Shown: positions 9,274 through 17,187 of the stretch, piece by piece
How positions within the stretch are numbered: position 1 is the first letter of the stretch
Layout of the letters: each line of letters opens with the position of its first letter
From: Firmicutes bacterium CAG:552
GTDB taxonomy: Bacteria; Bacillota; Clostridia; Christensenellales; Pumilibacteraceae
Assembly: GCA_000435495.1 (NCBI GenBank)
Contig: FR884034.1
Location: forward strand, 9,502 to 47,134
DNA length: 37,633 nucleotides
Direction of reading: 5' to 3'
Notes under the pieces: model-generated
What the model was told of the DNA's origin: nothing
Seen by the model: the letters and a program-made list of their open reading frames with translations, nothing else
The model's database searches: none
Position numbers and translations under genes: made by a program

Positions 9274-9900
9274 ATGTGTAATTGTTGTGATTCGGATAAC
9301 AAACGATTGCCTGTGAGGGGTCCCACCGGTCCCACAGGTCCGAGAGGAATAGCAGGTCCTATCGGTCCTATCGGACCCACCGGCCCGGCAGGCTTAAGTA
9401 TAATCGGACCTATCGGTCCTGCCGGTGCTGACGGGGCTGTAGGCGCTACGGGTCCTACCGGTCCCACCGGCCCCACGGGTCCCACCGGTCCCACGGGTCC
9501 CACCGGAGCAGCTGCAGAGACCGCAGTCGCCAGTTTTTATGCCGCTAACGGAGGACCCTCTTTGGCTTTTGACGCACCGTCCGTTTATCCTGCTGCCAAC
9601 AGCGGTATAGCCTATACTTCGCCTACCGCCACACTTACCGAGGGATTGTATCGAATCACGGTATCGTCTAATTATACGTCTACCGACGCCACCATCCCCA
9701 CCATGACAACAGTAATCGGCGGAACTAATTCTCCCCAATTATCGGCTAGCGGAACTGCTAATTCGAGCGGAACTTTGACGCGAAGTTATGTAATCGACGC
9801 TTCGGACGGAACCACCGTTGCGATAAACACAAATCAGTCTGTCAACGTAACGTTTAGCGATACAACCATGACTATAGAAAAATTAAACGTTACGACATAA
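9274..9900 (+). CDS. Collagen-like surface/exosporium protein, BclA-like
   Basis: A 208-residue protein with three parts. Residues 1-15 are a short cysteine-containing leader (C2, C4, C5) without a signal peptide, as in spore-surface proteins assembled from the mother cell. Residues 16-80 hold 21 Gly-X-Y triplets, mainly GPT, GPI and GPA, with one two-residue interruption after GLS at 43-44. Residues about 82-208 are a Ser/Thr-rich beta domain resembling the C-terminal trimerising jelly roll of BclA proteins. A collagen triple helix capped by a globular head is expected. AAAGGAGGT at 9263-9270 gives a secure start. The GPT threonines are candidate glycosylation sites for the upstream enzyme (inference). 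Exosporium location is inferred, not seen. Confidence 0.85.
   Translation: MCNCCDSDNKRLPVRGPTGPTGPRGIAGPIGPIGPTGPAGLSIIGPIGPAGADGAVGATGPTGPTGPTGPTGPTGPTGAAAETAVASFYAANGGPSLAFDAPSVYPAANSGIAYTSPTATLTEGLYRITVSSNYTSTDATIPTMTTVIGGTNSPQLSASGTANSSGTLTRSYVIDASDGTTVAINTNQSVNVTFSDTTMTIEKLNVTT
9319..9513 (+). repeat. Gly-X-Y coding repeat
   Basis: In-frame 9-base units encode the collagen triplets. The purest part, about 9449-9507, alternates GGTCCCACC and GGTCCCACG and encodes consecutive GPT triplets. Such tracts change length by slippage, so copy number probably varies between strains. Confidence 0.9.
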
Positions 9901-9918
9901 AACGATTGCAATCGTTTT
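9899..9918. repeat. Perfect 20-base palindrome overlapping a stop codon
   Basis: AAAACGAT, TGCA, ATCGTTTT: the sequence equals its own reverse complement and begins inside the TAA of the collagen-like gene. As RNA it can form an 8-base-pair stem with a 4-base loop directly before the terminator hairpin at 9919. Confidence 0.7.
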
Positions 9919-9954
9919 CGCCTTGATCTGAAGTCAATCGGACCAAGGCGTTTT
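9919..9954 (+). terminator. Terminator after the collagen-like gene
   Basis: CGCCTTG (9919-9925) pairs with CAAGGCG (9944-9950). Further pairing into the loop is possible with one mismatch, and TTTT follows. Together with the palindrome at 9899-9918 it makes a tandem hairpin end. Confidence 0.65.
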
Positions 9955-10048
9955 GCAGTCCGCCCGAGGTTACGACTCCGTGCGTCTTAAATACTTCGGC
10001 AAAAATTTAATCGGCAAAAAAGCTTTGAGGACAAATTAGCGCAATCGA

Positions 10049-10077
10049 TTGACAGTTTTCCGTTTGTATGTTATTAT
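10049..10077 (+). promoter_or_regulatory. Sigma-A promoter of the lipoprotein pair
   Basis: TTGACA (10049-10054), 17-base spacer, TATTAT (10072-10077). The lipoprotein ATG is 20 bases further on. Confidence 0.75.
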
Positions 10078-10096
10078 TGTTTCGGAGGGAGGCAAT

Positions 10097-10939
10097 ATGA
10101 AACGCAGGATAATGTATTTATCTTTTATAGCGATTTTGTCGTTTTGTTTTTTGCTGTCAGGATGCAATAGCGCAATATCGATAAGTGCGCTGCACATAGG
10201 CGGCAGCGAGATCTCCAAAGACGCATTTCTCGCCGAAATCGCCGAGCGAGAAGCGTACAACGACAGACAATTTATATCAGAGCAATGGTACAGAGTTAAG
10301 ATGCAAACTTTGTCCGACAAGGAAAGTTCGGACAACAAAAATTCCGATAACAGCTACCTTTCCATTTCCGGCAACGTTATGCTCTCTTCTCTGCAATTTC
10401 GTTCAAAATTCCGTTTTTCGGTTAATTCCGAATCGTTCAACTCGCAAGACGACGGAGCCAAAATAACAAAGAACAAGCTGTCCGGACAGGTAACTTGCGT
10501 AGACGGAGAAATATACACCAAATTAAAGGATACTGATTATCAAAAAAATAGCGGCGGTATCAAAAAATCAGATAACGTAACGTATTTTTGCGATACGTTA
10601 ACCGACAACAGCGACATTAACGACATTATAGAACTTATAAAGAACTTCGACGTAGCCGCCCTTTTAGACGAATATATCGATTCTTACCGATTCGAAACCA
10701 TGTCCTTTTTCAGAGTTCCAGACGGTTATGCTTTTTCATTAAGCGGCGCAGACAAAGTACAGCTTGTCGTAACGTATATGGAAGGCTCTTCCAGAGTTAA
10801 AACTCTTTCGCTTTATCTATTTACGGACAAAAGCAGCGACTCTCTTGCCTCTTCTACGTCTACAAAATTAGAAATCAGTGCGTCTACGTCGAGACGAATT
10901 TCTGCACCGTCCAACAAAGACAAATATAAAATGCGTTAA
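10097..10939 (+). CDS. Lipoprotein of unknown function, first of a tandem pair
   Basis: I do not recognise the family. The 280-residue product starts with a type II signal peptide (MKRR, hydrophobic stretch, lipobox LLSGC), so it should be anchored on the outer face of the membrane. The mature part is polar and rich in Ser, Asp and Lys, with alternating beta-type segments (YLSISGNVML, KLSGQVTCVDGEIYTKLKD, AFSLSG, QLVVTYMEGSSRV), reminiscent of open-barrel lipid-binding lipoproteins, but that is only an impression. The C-terminal about 30 residues are Ser/Thr-rich and low complexity. GGAGGGAGG sets the start at 10097, inside a longer open frame. The gene at 10959 follows 19 bases later and has a similar plan. 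Confidence 0.75.
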   Translation: MKRRIMYLSFIAILSFCFLLSGCNSAISISALHIGGSEISKDAFLAEIAEREAYNDRQFISEQWYRVKMQTLSDKESSDNKNSDNSYLSISGNVMLSSLQFRSKFRFSVNSESFNSQDDGAKITKNKLSGQVTCVDGEIYTKLKDTDYQKNSGGIKKSDNVTYFCDTLTDNSDINDIIELIKNFDVAALLDEYIDSYRFETMSFFRVPDGYAFSLSGADKVQLVVTYMEGSSRVKTLSLYLFTDKSSDSLASSTSTKLEISASTSRRISAPSNKDKYKMR

Positions 10940-10958
10940 TATAATGAGGTATAAATTT

Positions 10959-11825
10959 ATGAAAAAATTCGTTTGCATTTTAATGGCTCTTCTCAGCGTT
11001 GCGGTAGTGTTTGCTTGTTCAAGAGAACCCGAATATAAAAATCCGATTTCCAAAGAACAACTCAGCGAATTTCTCCGAGAAAAACAGTATATTTCAACAT
11101 CGCCAATAACATTCAAGTTTAGCCTAAATTACGATTCTACCACATACGAAGATCTTCGCTCGGAAGACAATCTGGCTACAAAAAAAATTCTCACAAAACT
11201 TTCCGTTTCCGGTCAATACGCTTACGTCAACGGAACGGACGGCGGAGACCGACGCTACAAATACAACGGAAAGTTGCAGGTAAGCACTACATCCCCTTCT
11301 ATCACGGGATTTGCCAAAGAATCGGGAACCCAACGAGAATCGACTGTGTGTATCGGCAATGACTTTTATCTTGCTTATAAATATTCTCAAAACGACAACG
11401 GCGGTGATAAAAGCGGTTCGGGCAAAACAACCGCATATGCAAAATCCGTAATTTATCCGTTTTTAAACCGATTTATGTTTGCCATTCCGCGCGAAGAAGT
11501 TTTTGACTTTTCCAAAAACCCCTCGTCATCGCTCAACGACGGAGTTTCCATGTTCATAACAAGCGAAATGCCCATCGAACACTGCTTAAGAACTTACGAA
11601 ACCGACGATTGCTTTTTCGATTATGTTTTTGCACAAAACAATTCGCTTATACTTATGCAAAGCAATTCCGTCTTTGAAAGAACGAGAACTTACGTCTTTA
11701 GCGGAAATAATCTCTCTGCCATAAAAGTAAATTATAAAAGCGCAGAAGAAAACTACGAATTGACTATCAAATACACGGGGTCGATACCGGACATTCAACC
11801 GCCGAAAACTCCGTACACGGATTAG
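10959..11825 (+). CDS. Lipoprotein of unknown function, second of a tandem pair
   Basis: A 288-residue secreted lipoprotein: MKKFVCILM signal, lipobox VVFAC, then a mature part of beta-type segments (ITFKFSLNYDS, KLSVSGQYAYVNG, YKYNGKLQVST, YVFSGNNLSAIKVNY, YELTIKYTGS) and a proline-rich end. GAGGT at 10945-10950 precedes the ATG at 10959; a longer in-frame start would overlap the previous gene and has no better site. Size, lipobox, a short Lys/Glu-rich helix after the cysteine and a central SVSG/SISG strand repeat resemble its neighbour, so the two may be diverged paralogues. No catalytic motif seen. Function unknown. Confidence 0.75.
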   Translation: MKKFVCILMALLSVAVVFACSREPEYKNPISKEQLSEFLREKQYISTSPITFKFSLNYDSTTYEDLRSEDNLATKKILTKLSVSGQYAYVNGTDGGDRRYKYNGKLQVSTTSPSITGFAKESGTQRESTVCIGNDFYLAYKYSQNDNGGDKSGSGKTTAYAKSVIYPFLNRFMFAIPREEVFDFSKNPSSSLNDGVSMFITSEMPIEHCLRTYETDDCFFDYVFAQNNSLILMQSNSVFERTRTYVFSGNNLSAIKVNYKSAEENYELTIKYTGSIPDIQPPKTPYTD

Positions 11826-11897
11826 TGAATTTTTAAATTATGCGTAATCGCTTAATCGCACGCATCGGTTTTTGCAAAATTTGTAAATCTAAACAGC

Positions 11898-11934
11898 AAA
11901 AAAACGTCGTTTATCAATTAAACGACGTTTTTTT
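11898..11934. terminator. Bidirectional terminator between convergent genes
   Basis: CGTCGTTTA pairs perfectly with TAAACGACG around a 5-base loop TCAAT. An A run on the left and a T run on the right let it end transcripts from both the lipoprotein pair and the cysteine desulfidase gene. Confidence 0.85.
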
Positions 11935-12019
11935 ATGGTTCGTAAGCCGACCGAATCCATCAAAATACATGCGATTATATACAAAACTCCGACGGCTAAT
12001 AAATCATACTTTAATCCGA

Positions 12020-13264
12020 TTATCCGAGCATTATTTCCATCAATGCTTTATCCAAAAAACCAGAGGTTTTTTTGCCGAGCGAAGCGATGTTTTCTATAGT
12101 CCCTTCTGCCTCGGGACAAATTACACCCTCTTTCATCTTGGGTGAATTTCCCTTAAGCGCCAAAAATGCGGAGTAAACCGCCGAAAAAGTGCAATTGGCT
12201 ACCTTTAAGCTGCAAGTCTCTTTAGCTCCGTCGCAAAGCACTCCGAACGTATTTCCGAGTGAATTTTGTATCGCCATGCGCACGTGACTTTCATTTCCGC
12301 CCATCATATAGGTAAGCGCTGCGGCAACGCCTGTTCCTGCGATTGCAGCTCCGCAATAAGCGGACAAAACATCGTGTTTTGACTTAATATATATAGCTAT
12401 CAAACTGCTCAAAAGTACGCACTTTCTTTCCAGTTCTTTCCCTACGTTGAGAGCCTCGGCTGCCGCCATCACCGGTACGGTCGCTATAAGTCCCTGATTT
12501 CCGCTACCCGAATTACTCATTACCGGCAAATCGGCTCCCGCCATACGAGCGTCAACCGCAGCGGTGGTGCGTTCAAGTATGTAATCGAGTTTACCGAGCA
12601 ATTCATAGGCTTTGTCATGCTCTATAATTGCCTTTCCGAGTCGCAAACCGTAATCCTTTGTTAGTCCTTCATCGCTCATACAGCCGTTTACGTCGATAAT
12701 CTTGTCCACAAATTCCATATCGCCTTTACCGCCGTCAACGTAATCGAATATATCTTTTATGCCGAAATTGACCTCTACCTTTTTCTGTTCCGTCGCTGTA
12801 GCCGAATCCAAAACGGTACCGTTGAGTTCTTTACGAGTGATAAAGGTATGATAATGGCTGACTTCAACAACCGACTCGTTGCCGTCTTCGGTCTTGATTT
12901 TTGCTTTGATATAAAGCGGAGGCACGCCGCTTACGGCTTTTATGCAAACGTTTTTTGAAAATTTTTCGCTTTCCTCTATCTGCTCGGTAGTAAATCCGGC
13001 AATTACGTTAAGCCCTTTGTCTGCGTTTCCGTAAAGCGCACCCATTGCTGCGGCGAGTTTTATTCCGTATTTGCCATGCGTTCCCGGCAAGCACACTATC
13101 ATAGCGTTTTTTATGACGTTTGCAGAAAGCTCGAGCTCTACGGACGTAGGTCGGGATTTGATAAGTTTCGCCGCATTAGCGCATGCGTACGCTACCGCTA
13201 TAGGCTCGGTACAACCCGACGCTTCTATAACTTTGTTCTTTAACACCTTGTCTATCTGGTCCAT
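12020..13264 (-). CDS. cyuA: L-cysteine desulfidase / serine dehydratase-like protein (CyuA/YhaM, UPF0597 family)
   Basis: A 414-residue enzyme of the family containing E. coli CyuA (YhaM) and the archaeal L-cysteine desulfidase, which converts cysteine to pyruvate, ammonia and sulfide using an oxygen-sensitive [4Fe-4S] cluster. Seen here: N-terminal ASGCTEP with C18, LPGTHGKYG, SNSGSGNQG, and the C-terminal SAYCGAAIAGTG and LCDGAKETCSLKV segments that hold the remaining candidate cluster cysteines. Length is normal. GGGGG 5 bases before the ATG is the ribosome-binding site. Its own promoter sits at the end of murC. Desulfidase rather than another dehydratase activity is assigned by family only. 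Confidence 0.85.
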   Translation of the reverse strand: MDQIDKVLKNKVIEASGCTEPIAVAYACANAAKLIKSRPTSVELELSANVIKNAMIVCLPGTHGKYGIKLAAAMGALYGNADKGLNVIAGFTTEQIEESEKFSKNVCIKAVSGVPPLYIKAKIKTEDGNESVVEVSHYHTFITRKELNGTVLDSATATEQKKVEVNFGIKDIFDYVDGGKGDMEFVDKIIDVNGCMSDEGLTKDYGLRLGKAIIEHDKAYELLGKLDYILERTTAAVDARMAGADLPVMSNSGSGNQGLIATVPVMAAAEALNVGKELERKCVLLSSLIAIYIKSKHDVLSAYCGAAIAGTGVAAALTYMMGGNESHVRMAIQNSLGNTFGVLCDGAKETCSLKVANCTFSAVYSAFLALKGNSPKMKEGVICPEAEGTIENIASLGKKTSGFLDKALMEIMLG

Positions 13265-13304
13265 AATTCCCCCGTAGTCGCAAAAAGCTTAATAAACTAC
13301 GGTT

Positions 13305-13333
13305 ACTATATCACATTTTTTTGCCGGTGTCAA
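13305..13333 (-). promoter_or_regulatory. Sigma-A promoter of cyuA, overlapping the 3' end of murC
   Basis: Minus-strand TTGACA (13328-13333), 17-base spacer, TATAGT (13305-13310). The -35 box lies within the last murC codons. A 7-base-pair inverted repeat (13272-13278 with 13296-13302) lies between the -10 box and the ribosome-binding site. Confidence 0.7.
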
Positions 13334-14567
13334 CATTCGCAAGCAACTTTGCTACGTATTCCCTCGCAAAATCGTCCACGTCGCCTGCCCCCATAAAAAT
13401 TACGGCATCGTAATCAACGGTTTCTTTGCCTAAAAGGCTGTAAAGAGCCTCGAAGTCCGGCACAAACATAAAACCCCCTGCATCAGGAACAAGTCTATCT
13501 ACGCCTTCTACAAAATTTTCCCTTGCGGCATAAACCGGTAAAACCATAACCTTATCGCAAAGCTTCAACGCAGCTGCGATTTCTTTATAAAACGTTACAG
13601 TTCTCGAATAAGTGTGCGGCTGAAAGACTACAGCCGTCCTTTGATAGCTTTCTTTTAATGCTCTGAGCGTACATTCGATCTCGACCGGGTGGTGAGCGTA
13701 ATCGCTGATATACGTAACGCCGCCAACGGCACCTATCGTTTCCGTACGGCGATCAACGCCGCTAAATTCGCATAACCCTTCGCTTCCTTTCACGCCGATA
13801 AAATCGGCTACAGCCAGCGCAGCCAGCGCATCGTAATAATTATGCTTACCTCTTACCTTTAGTCTAACGCTGTCCTTAACCACCCCGTTACGCAATAAAA
13901 ACAGTATATCGTTATCGATTTTTCCCACATAATCGCAGTCGTCGGTAAATCCGAAAATCAAGGTTTGCTTTCTTCCCTTTATGCCGAAACGTTTTATATC
14001 TTCACCGATTAGCGCAGTTTCGCATTTATCGGCAAATTCTCTGAATGCGCTTTGCACGTCGCTAAGCGAACGATAATAGTCCACGTGATCGAAATCTGCG
14101 TTAAGTATTACGCCTATAGTCGGATTCAGATGAAGAAAACTCCTTTTGTATTCGCACGCCTCGGCAACGAACACCTTTTTTTTGCCGATTATACCCACCT
14201 TGCCGCCTATACTGCCGCCTATAGCCGCAGTGGGTTCGAGCGAACGCAGCGCATACGCTATCATTGCCGTAGCGGTGGTTTTGCCATGAGTGCCGGAAAC
14301 GGCTATCTTCTTGCCGTAACTGTCCATGATTACGCCGAGGAGGCTTGCTCTGTCCACTATCGGCAATCCCTCTTTTTTTGCCTCGACTATTTCCGGGTTG
14401 TCGTCTGTTATAGCCATACTCTTTACTACTAAATCGGCGCCCGCCACAAACTCCGCTTTATGCCCTTTCCGTTTAATGTCAGATCCGTCAACGTCTGCAA
14501 AGTCTTCGCATAATTTTGCCAAGAAGCTCATCCCTACTCCGTCAATACCAATAAAGTGAATTTTCAT
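13311..14567 (-). CDS. murC: UDP-N-acetylmuramate--L-alanine ligase
   Basis: Cytoplasmic ATP-dependent ligase adding L-alanine to UDP-MurNAc, the first peptide step of peptidoglycan synthesis. The 418-residue product has the N-terminal Rossmann-like UDP-binding domain (HFIGIDGVGMS), the Mur ligase ATP loop SGTHGKTTATAM, EACEYKRSFL, the NADFDHVDYY segment, VDRRTETIG (the MurC-type arginine pair) and SDYAHHPVEI. It is slightly shorter than typical MurC (about 440-490). The ATG at 14567 matches the family start; the ORF can be extended six codons but without a better ribosome-binding site. It stands apart from other mur genes and is divergent from spoVG. Confidence 0.93.
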   Translation of the reverse strand: MKIHFIGIDGVGMSFLAKLCEDFADVDGSDIKRKGHKAEFVAGADLVVKSMAITDDNPEIVEAKKEGLPIVDRASLLGVIMDSYGKKIAVSGTHGKTTATAMIAYALRSLEPTAAIGGSIGGKVGIIGKKKVFVAEACEYKRSFLHLNPTIGVILNADFDHVDYYRSLSDVQSAFREFADKCETALIGEDIKRFGIKGRKQTLIFGFTDDCDYVGKIDNDILFLLRNGVVKDSVRLKVRGKHNYYDALAALAVADFIGVKGSEGLCEFSGVDRRTETIGAVGGVTYISDYAHHPVEIECTLRALKESYQRTAVVFQPHTYSRTVTFYKEIAAALKLCDKVMVLPVYAARENFVEGVDRLVPDAGGFMFVPDFEALYSLLGKETVDYDAVIFMGAGDVDDFAREYVAKLLANVDTGKKM

Positions 14568-14628
14568 ATATACTTTATATGTCACTAAATGAAATTTTGT
14601 TATAAGTACGATTTTTGTGTTAAAATAC

Positions 14629-14657
14629 TTGCAAATGTGAATAAACAGTGCTATAAT
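14629..14657 (+). promoter_or_regulatory. Sigma-A promoter of spoVG
   Basis: TTGCAA (14629-14634), 17-base spacer, TATAAT (14652-14657). In Bacillus subtilis spoVG is transcribed by sigma-H; here a vegetative-type promoter is visible instead. Confidence 0.75.
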
Positions 14658-14690
14658 GTGATTATCAACAATAGGTCAGAGGATACAAAA

Positions 14691-14969
14691 ATGAATATTA
14701 CGGAAACAAGAATAAGGTTGGTCACAAAAGACGACAGCAAGTTAAAGGCTATTGCCACAATAACAATCGACGGCTGCATGATTGTTCATGACATCAAAGT
14801 CGTAGAAGGAACCGACGGACTTTTTATCGCAATGCCGAGCAGGAAAATGCCTTCGGGGGAATACAAAGATATCGTGCATCCGCTTAACACCGAAACGAGG
14901 GAAGCGCTCAAAAATCTCATCGTAGACGAGTATCAGAAAGCGTTGTCGGCAGATCAATCCGAAAATTGA
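14691..14969 (+). CDS. spoVG: SpoVG, RNA/DNA-binding regulator
   Basis: A 92-residue protein matching SpoVG across its length: the start MNITETRIRLV, the ITIDGCMIVHDIKVV strand pair, the nearly invariant GLFIAMPSRKMPSGEYKDIVHP core, and the C-terminal helix ETREALKNLIVDEYQ. SpoVG is a small site-specific DNA- and RNA-binding protein that affects septation, cortex formation and virulence traits in Bacillota. AGAGGA precedes the ATG. Own promoter and terminator indicate a monocistronic message. Confidence 0.96.
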   Translation: MNITETRIRLVTKDDSKLKAIATITIDGCMIVHDIKVVEGTDGLFIAMPSRKMPSGEYKDIVHPLNTETREALKNLIVDEYQKALSADQSEN

Positions 14970-14977
14970 TAAAAACA

Positions 14978-15011
14978 GCGGTGACTTTTTTTTAGGTTGC
15001 CGCATTTTTTT
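14978..15011 (+). terminator. Terminator after spoVG
   Basis: GCGGTGAC (14978-14985) pairs with GTTGCCGC (14996-15003), 8 pairs including two G-U, around a mostly T loop. ATTTTTTT follows. Confidence 0.75.
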
Positions 15012-15022
15012 GCCCTATTTTA

Positions 15023-15051
15023 TTGCATGAGGCAATAAATTGTGATATAAT
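15023..15051 (+). promoter_or_regulatory. Sigma-A promoter of the membrane-anchored helical protein gene
   Basis: TTGCAT (15023-15028), 17-base spacer, TATAAT (15046-15051). A small inverted repeat ATTGC/GCAAT (15022-15026 and 15032-15036) overlaps the -35 box and could be an operator. Confidence 0.75.
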
Positions 15052-15088
15052 CTCTTGCGAAAAGTCAAATTTTACCAAGGAGAATACG

Positions 15089-16573
15089 ATGGATAACAAA
15101 CTTAAGGATTTATTACCGTTACTCACCGCTGTCAGCGGTATCCTTATAGCCGCATTTAAAGACGACATGACGCCTCCGGGCAACTATATTTTGCTCGGAC
15201 TTTTGGCATTGCTTGTCATTGCCGCATTGGCTATGGTTATAGCCAGATGGGTACGCAACAGCAAAACGATGACAAGTACCGCCATCGTCAGCAAAGCGCG
15301 CAAATACAGCCGCAGTCTTATTCGCCTCGCAAAAGCCAACGAAAAGCAATTTCGCCGTTGCGATTACAAATATCGCAAAATCAGCGATGCGAAAAAGGCA
15401 AAAACCATAGCTAAACATGCAGGAACAGATATGCTTGTTCCGTCAAAAAACACCGATGTGGATAAAATGAAAGAGACACACGATGAAATTCTCGAAGATA
15501 TTCGAGAGAACTCCGAAACCTTGGCAGATTCCGCTGCGTTAAAACCTTACGAAATCGTATACAGAATTCTCGACAAGGCAAGCGCAGAAAAGATAATAAA
15601 GACAAATCACATCATCATCGAAGGCATAAACGACATAGAACGTATGTTGTTGCAACTCGAACAGCATAATAACCGCATTACGCTCGGAAAATACGTTTCC
15701 TCCTACGCCGAAGACGAACTTATGCAAGCGAAAGGTTTTGTCGATCTCATTGGCTGGTCAAATATTCTTATAGGTCACACTCGGGACGGCGTAAAGGCAA
15801 TACATCAAGGCATAGCGCTTCTCGACGAACAACTTGCGAGTCCGTCCATCAAGGCAATGGAACGAATTGCAGACGATAAGAGAGCCAAAATCGCAGAAAT
15901 AGAAAAACACATAGCTTTTGACGAAATTTCCGAACAACACATTCAAAAGCTCGAGGAAAGAAAGCAGGAGCTTATCGATTCGTTGTGCATGCTTATGAAA
16001 AGCGATACGGCTAACCGAAAATACAAGCTGCTCCTCTTTAAAGCCAGAGCGTATCGTCATCTCGGCTCGACTTACTACACCTACAGGTATTTCCACGACT
16101 CCAAAACTCAGACTTCGCCTAAGGTAATCGAGTATTTGCAAACCTCCAAGAACATTCTTAATTCGCTCAAAGGCAAAATTACTCAAGCCGATTACGACAA
16201 GATGATGGACGGGGTGGAAAACAATTACTGGCTGTGTTTGCTCTACGACTACTTGCATTGCGGCAAGAAATGCGCAAAAACGGTGGATGAAGTAACTTCC
16301 ATCCTTAACGAAGTAAATGCAAAAATAAATACATTTTCCGGCGACGCAAAGCCGGACAAACACAGACTTTTAAAGCTGTACGCCTTGCGCTGTCAACTTA
16401 ATAAGGCTTTGCAAATAAAAACCGGAGAAATAAACATGGAAGAACTCAGTTCCGACCTTAAGCAAATAGAATCCACGCTTAACAAAAACATCTATTTCGA
16501 TGACGCAACCGAAGTGTACATAAACGAGAAAATTCAATGTATATTCGAAAACGTCTACGAAGTTTTGCGTTAA
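15089..16573 (+). CDS. Uncharacterised membrane-anchored helical/TPR-like protein
   Basis: I do not recognise the family. The 494-residue protein has two N-terminal hydrophobic helices (about residues 8-22 and 33-54, ending in a positive cluster ARWVR) joined by a short loop with DDMTPPG. The positive-inside rule then places the remaining about 430 residues in the cytoplasm. That part is almost entirely helical and charged: a basic stretch 65-105, a probable coiled coil about 240-310 (KIAEIEKHIAF, EEHIQ-type heptads), and a region about 315-390 with TPR-like spacing of Tyr, Leu and Ala. No catalytic motif, nucleotide-binding loop or cysteine cluster was found. AAGGAGA sets the start at 15089. 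Flanked by terminators, so a single-gene unit. A scaffold or sensor role is only a guess. Confidence 0.8.
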   Translation: MDNKLKDLLPLLTAVSGILIAAFKDDMTPPGNYILLGLLALLVIAALAMVIARWVRNSKTMTSTAIVSKARKYSRSLIRLAKANEKQFRRCDYKYRKISDAKKAKTIAKHAGTDMLVPSKNTDVDKMKETHDEILEDIRENSETLADSAALKPYEIVYRILDKASAEKIIKTNHIIIEGINDIERMLLQLEQHNNRITLGKYVSSYAEDELMQAKGFVDLIGWSNILIGHTRDGVKAIHQGIALLDEQLASPSIKAMERIADDKRAKIAEIEKHIAFDEISEQHIQKLEERKQELIDSLCMLMKSDTANRKYKLLLFKARAYRHLGSTYYTYRYFHDSKTQTSPKVIEYLQTSKNILNSLKGKITQADYDKMMDGVENNYWLCLLYDYLHCGKKCAKTVDEVTSILNEVNAKINTFSGDAKPDKHRLLKLYALRCQLNKALQIKTGEINMEELSSDLKQIESTLNKNIYFDDATEVYINEKIQCIFENVYEVLR

Positions 16574-16594
16574 ACTACGAATGTAATTTATATC

Positions 16595-16630
16595 AAAAAA
16601 ACGACTCGAACGATTCGAGTCGTTTTTTTT
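16595..16630. terminator. Bidirectional terminator between convergent genes
   Basis: ACGACTCGAA (16601-16610) pairs perfectly with TTCGAGTCGT (16614-16623) around a 3-base loop, extended by an A run on one side and eight T on the other. It serves both the helical protein gene and rubrerythrin. Confidence 0.85.
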
Positions 16631-16639
16631 GCGTCCCAT

Positions 16640-17170
16640 CTACTGTTTGACGGTAAAAAACGCTTGCGGATGCGAGCACAGCGGACATACTGCCGGAGCG
16701 CTCGGTCCGAAATGCACATGGCCACAATTAAGACATATCCACATTACGCTCTCTGCCCTTTTAAACGTCTTGCCGTTGTCGAGATTTTCTGCCAGCTTAC
16801 GATATGTTTGTTCGTGTTCCTGCTCTACGTCTGCGGTTTTTTCAAACTTAGCGGCTATTTCGTCAAATCCTTCCTCTTTAGCTTCCGCTGCAAATCCCTT
16901 ATACATCTGACTCCATTCCGTATATTCTCCGTCACTTGCTTCGGCAAGATTCTGCGCCGTAGTTCCCACGGCGTTTTTCAGCAATCTGTACCATACATAC
17001 GCATGAGCTCTTTCGTTGTCGGCAATCGTTTTAAACGTACGATAAATATGCTCGAAGCCCTCTTTTTTTGCCTTCTCTGCATAGAAATCGTATTTTGTTC
17101 TTGCCATACATTCGGCGGCAAAAGCTGCCAACAAATTTGCCTGAGTTTTTGTTTGATTTAAATCTTTCAT
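16640..17170 (-). CDS. rbr: Rubrerythrin
   Basis: Cytoplasmic non-haem diiron peroxidase of anaerobes that reduces hydrogen peroxide. The 176-residue protein has the two-helix-pair ferritin-like domain with the expected metal ligands (FAAECMARTKY, ADNERAHAY, GFAAEAKEEGF, TADVEQEHEQTY) followed by a C-terminal rubredoxin-like domain with CLNCG and CPLC. The ATG at 17170 follows AAGGAGA at a normal distance; an ATG six codons upstream would place this site inside the gene. It begins only 17 bases after the spoIIE stop, with no terminator between, so it is probably cotranscribed with spoIIE. Identification is secure; the sporulation link is inference. Confidence 0.95.
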   Translation of the reverse strand: MKDLNQTKTQANLLAAFAAECMARTKYDFYAEKAKKEGFEHIYRTFKTIADNERAHAYVWYRLLKNAVGTTAQNLAEASDGEYTEWSQMYKGFAAEAKEEGFDEIAAKFEKTADVEQEHEQTYRKLAENLDNGKTFKRAESVMWICLNCGHVHFGPSAPAVCPLCSHPQAFFTVKQ

Positions 17171-17187
17171 ATAATCTCCTTTTTGCA

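Noticed and set aside
9246..9503. Minus-strand frame encoding GPVGPV-type repeats
   Set aside because: An artefact of the complementary strand of the Gly-X-Y repeat; GGNCCN reads as Gly-Pro on both strands. It has no ribosome-binding site.
9319..9513. CRISPR-like or direct-repeat array
   Set aside because: The periodicity is 9 bases, in frame, and encodes Gly-X-Y; there are no spacers.
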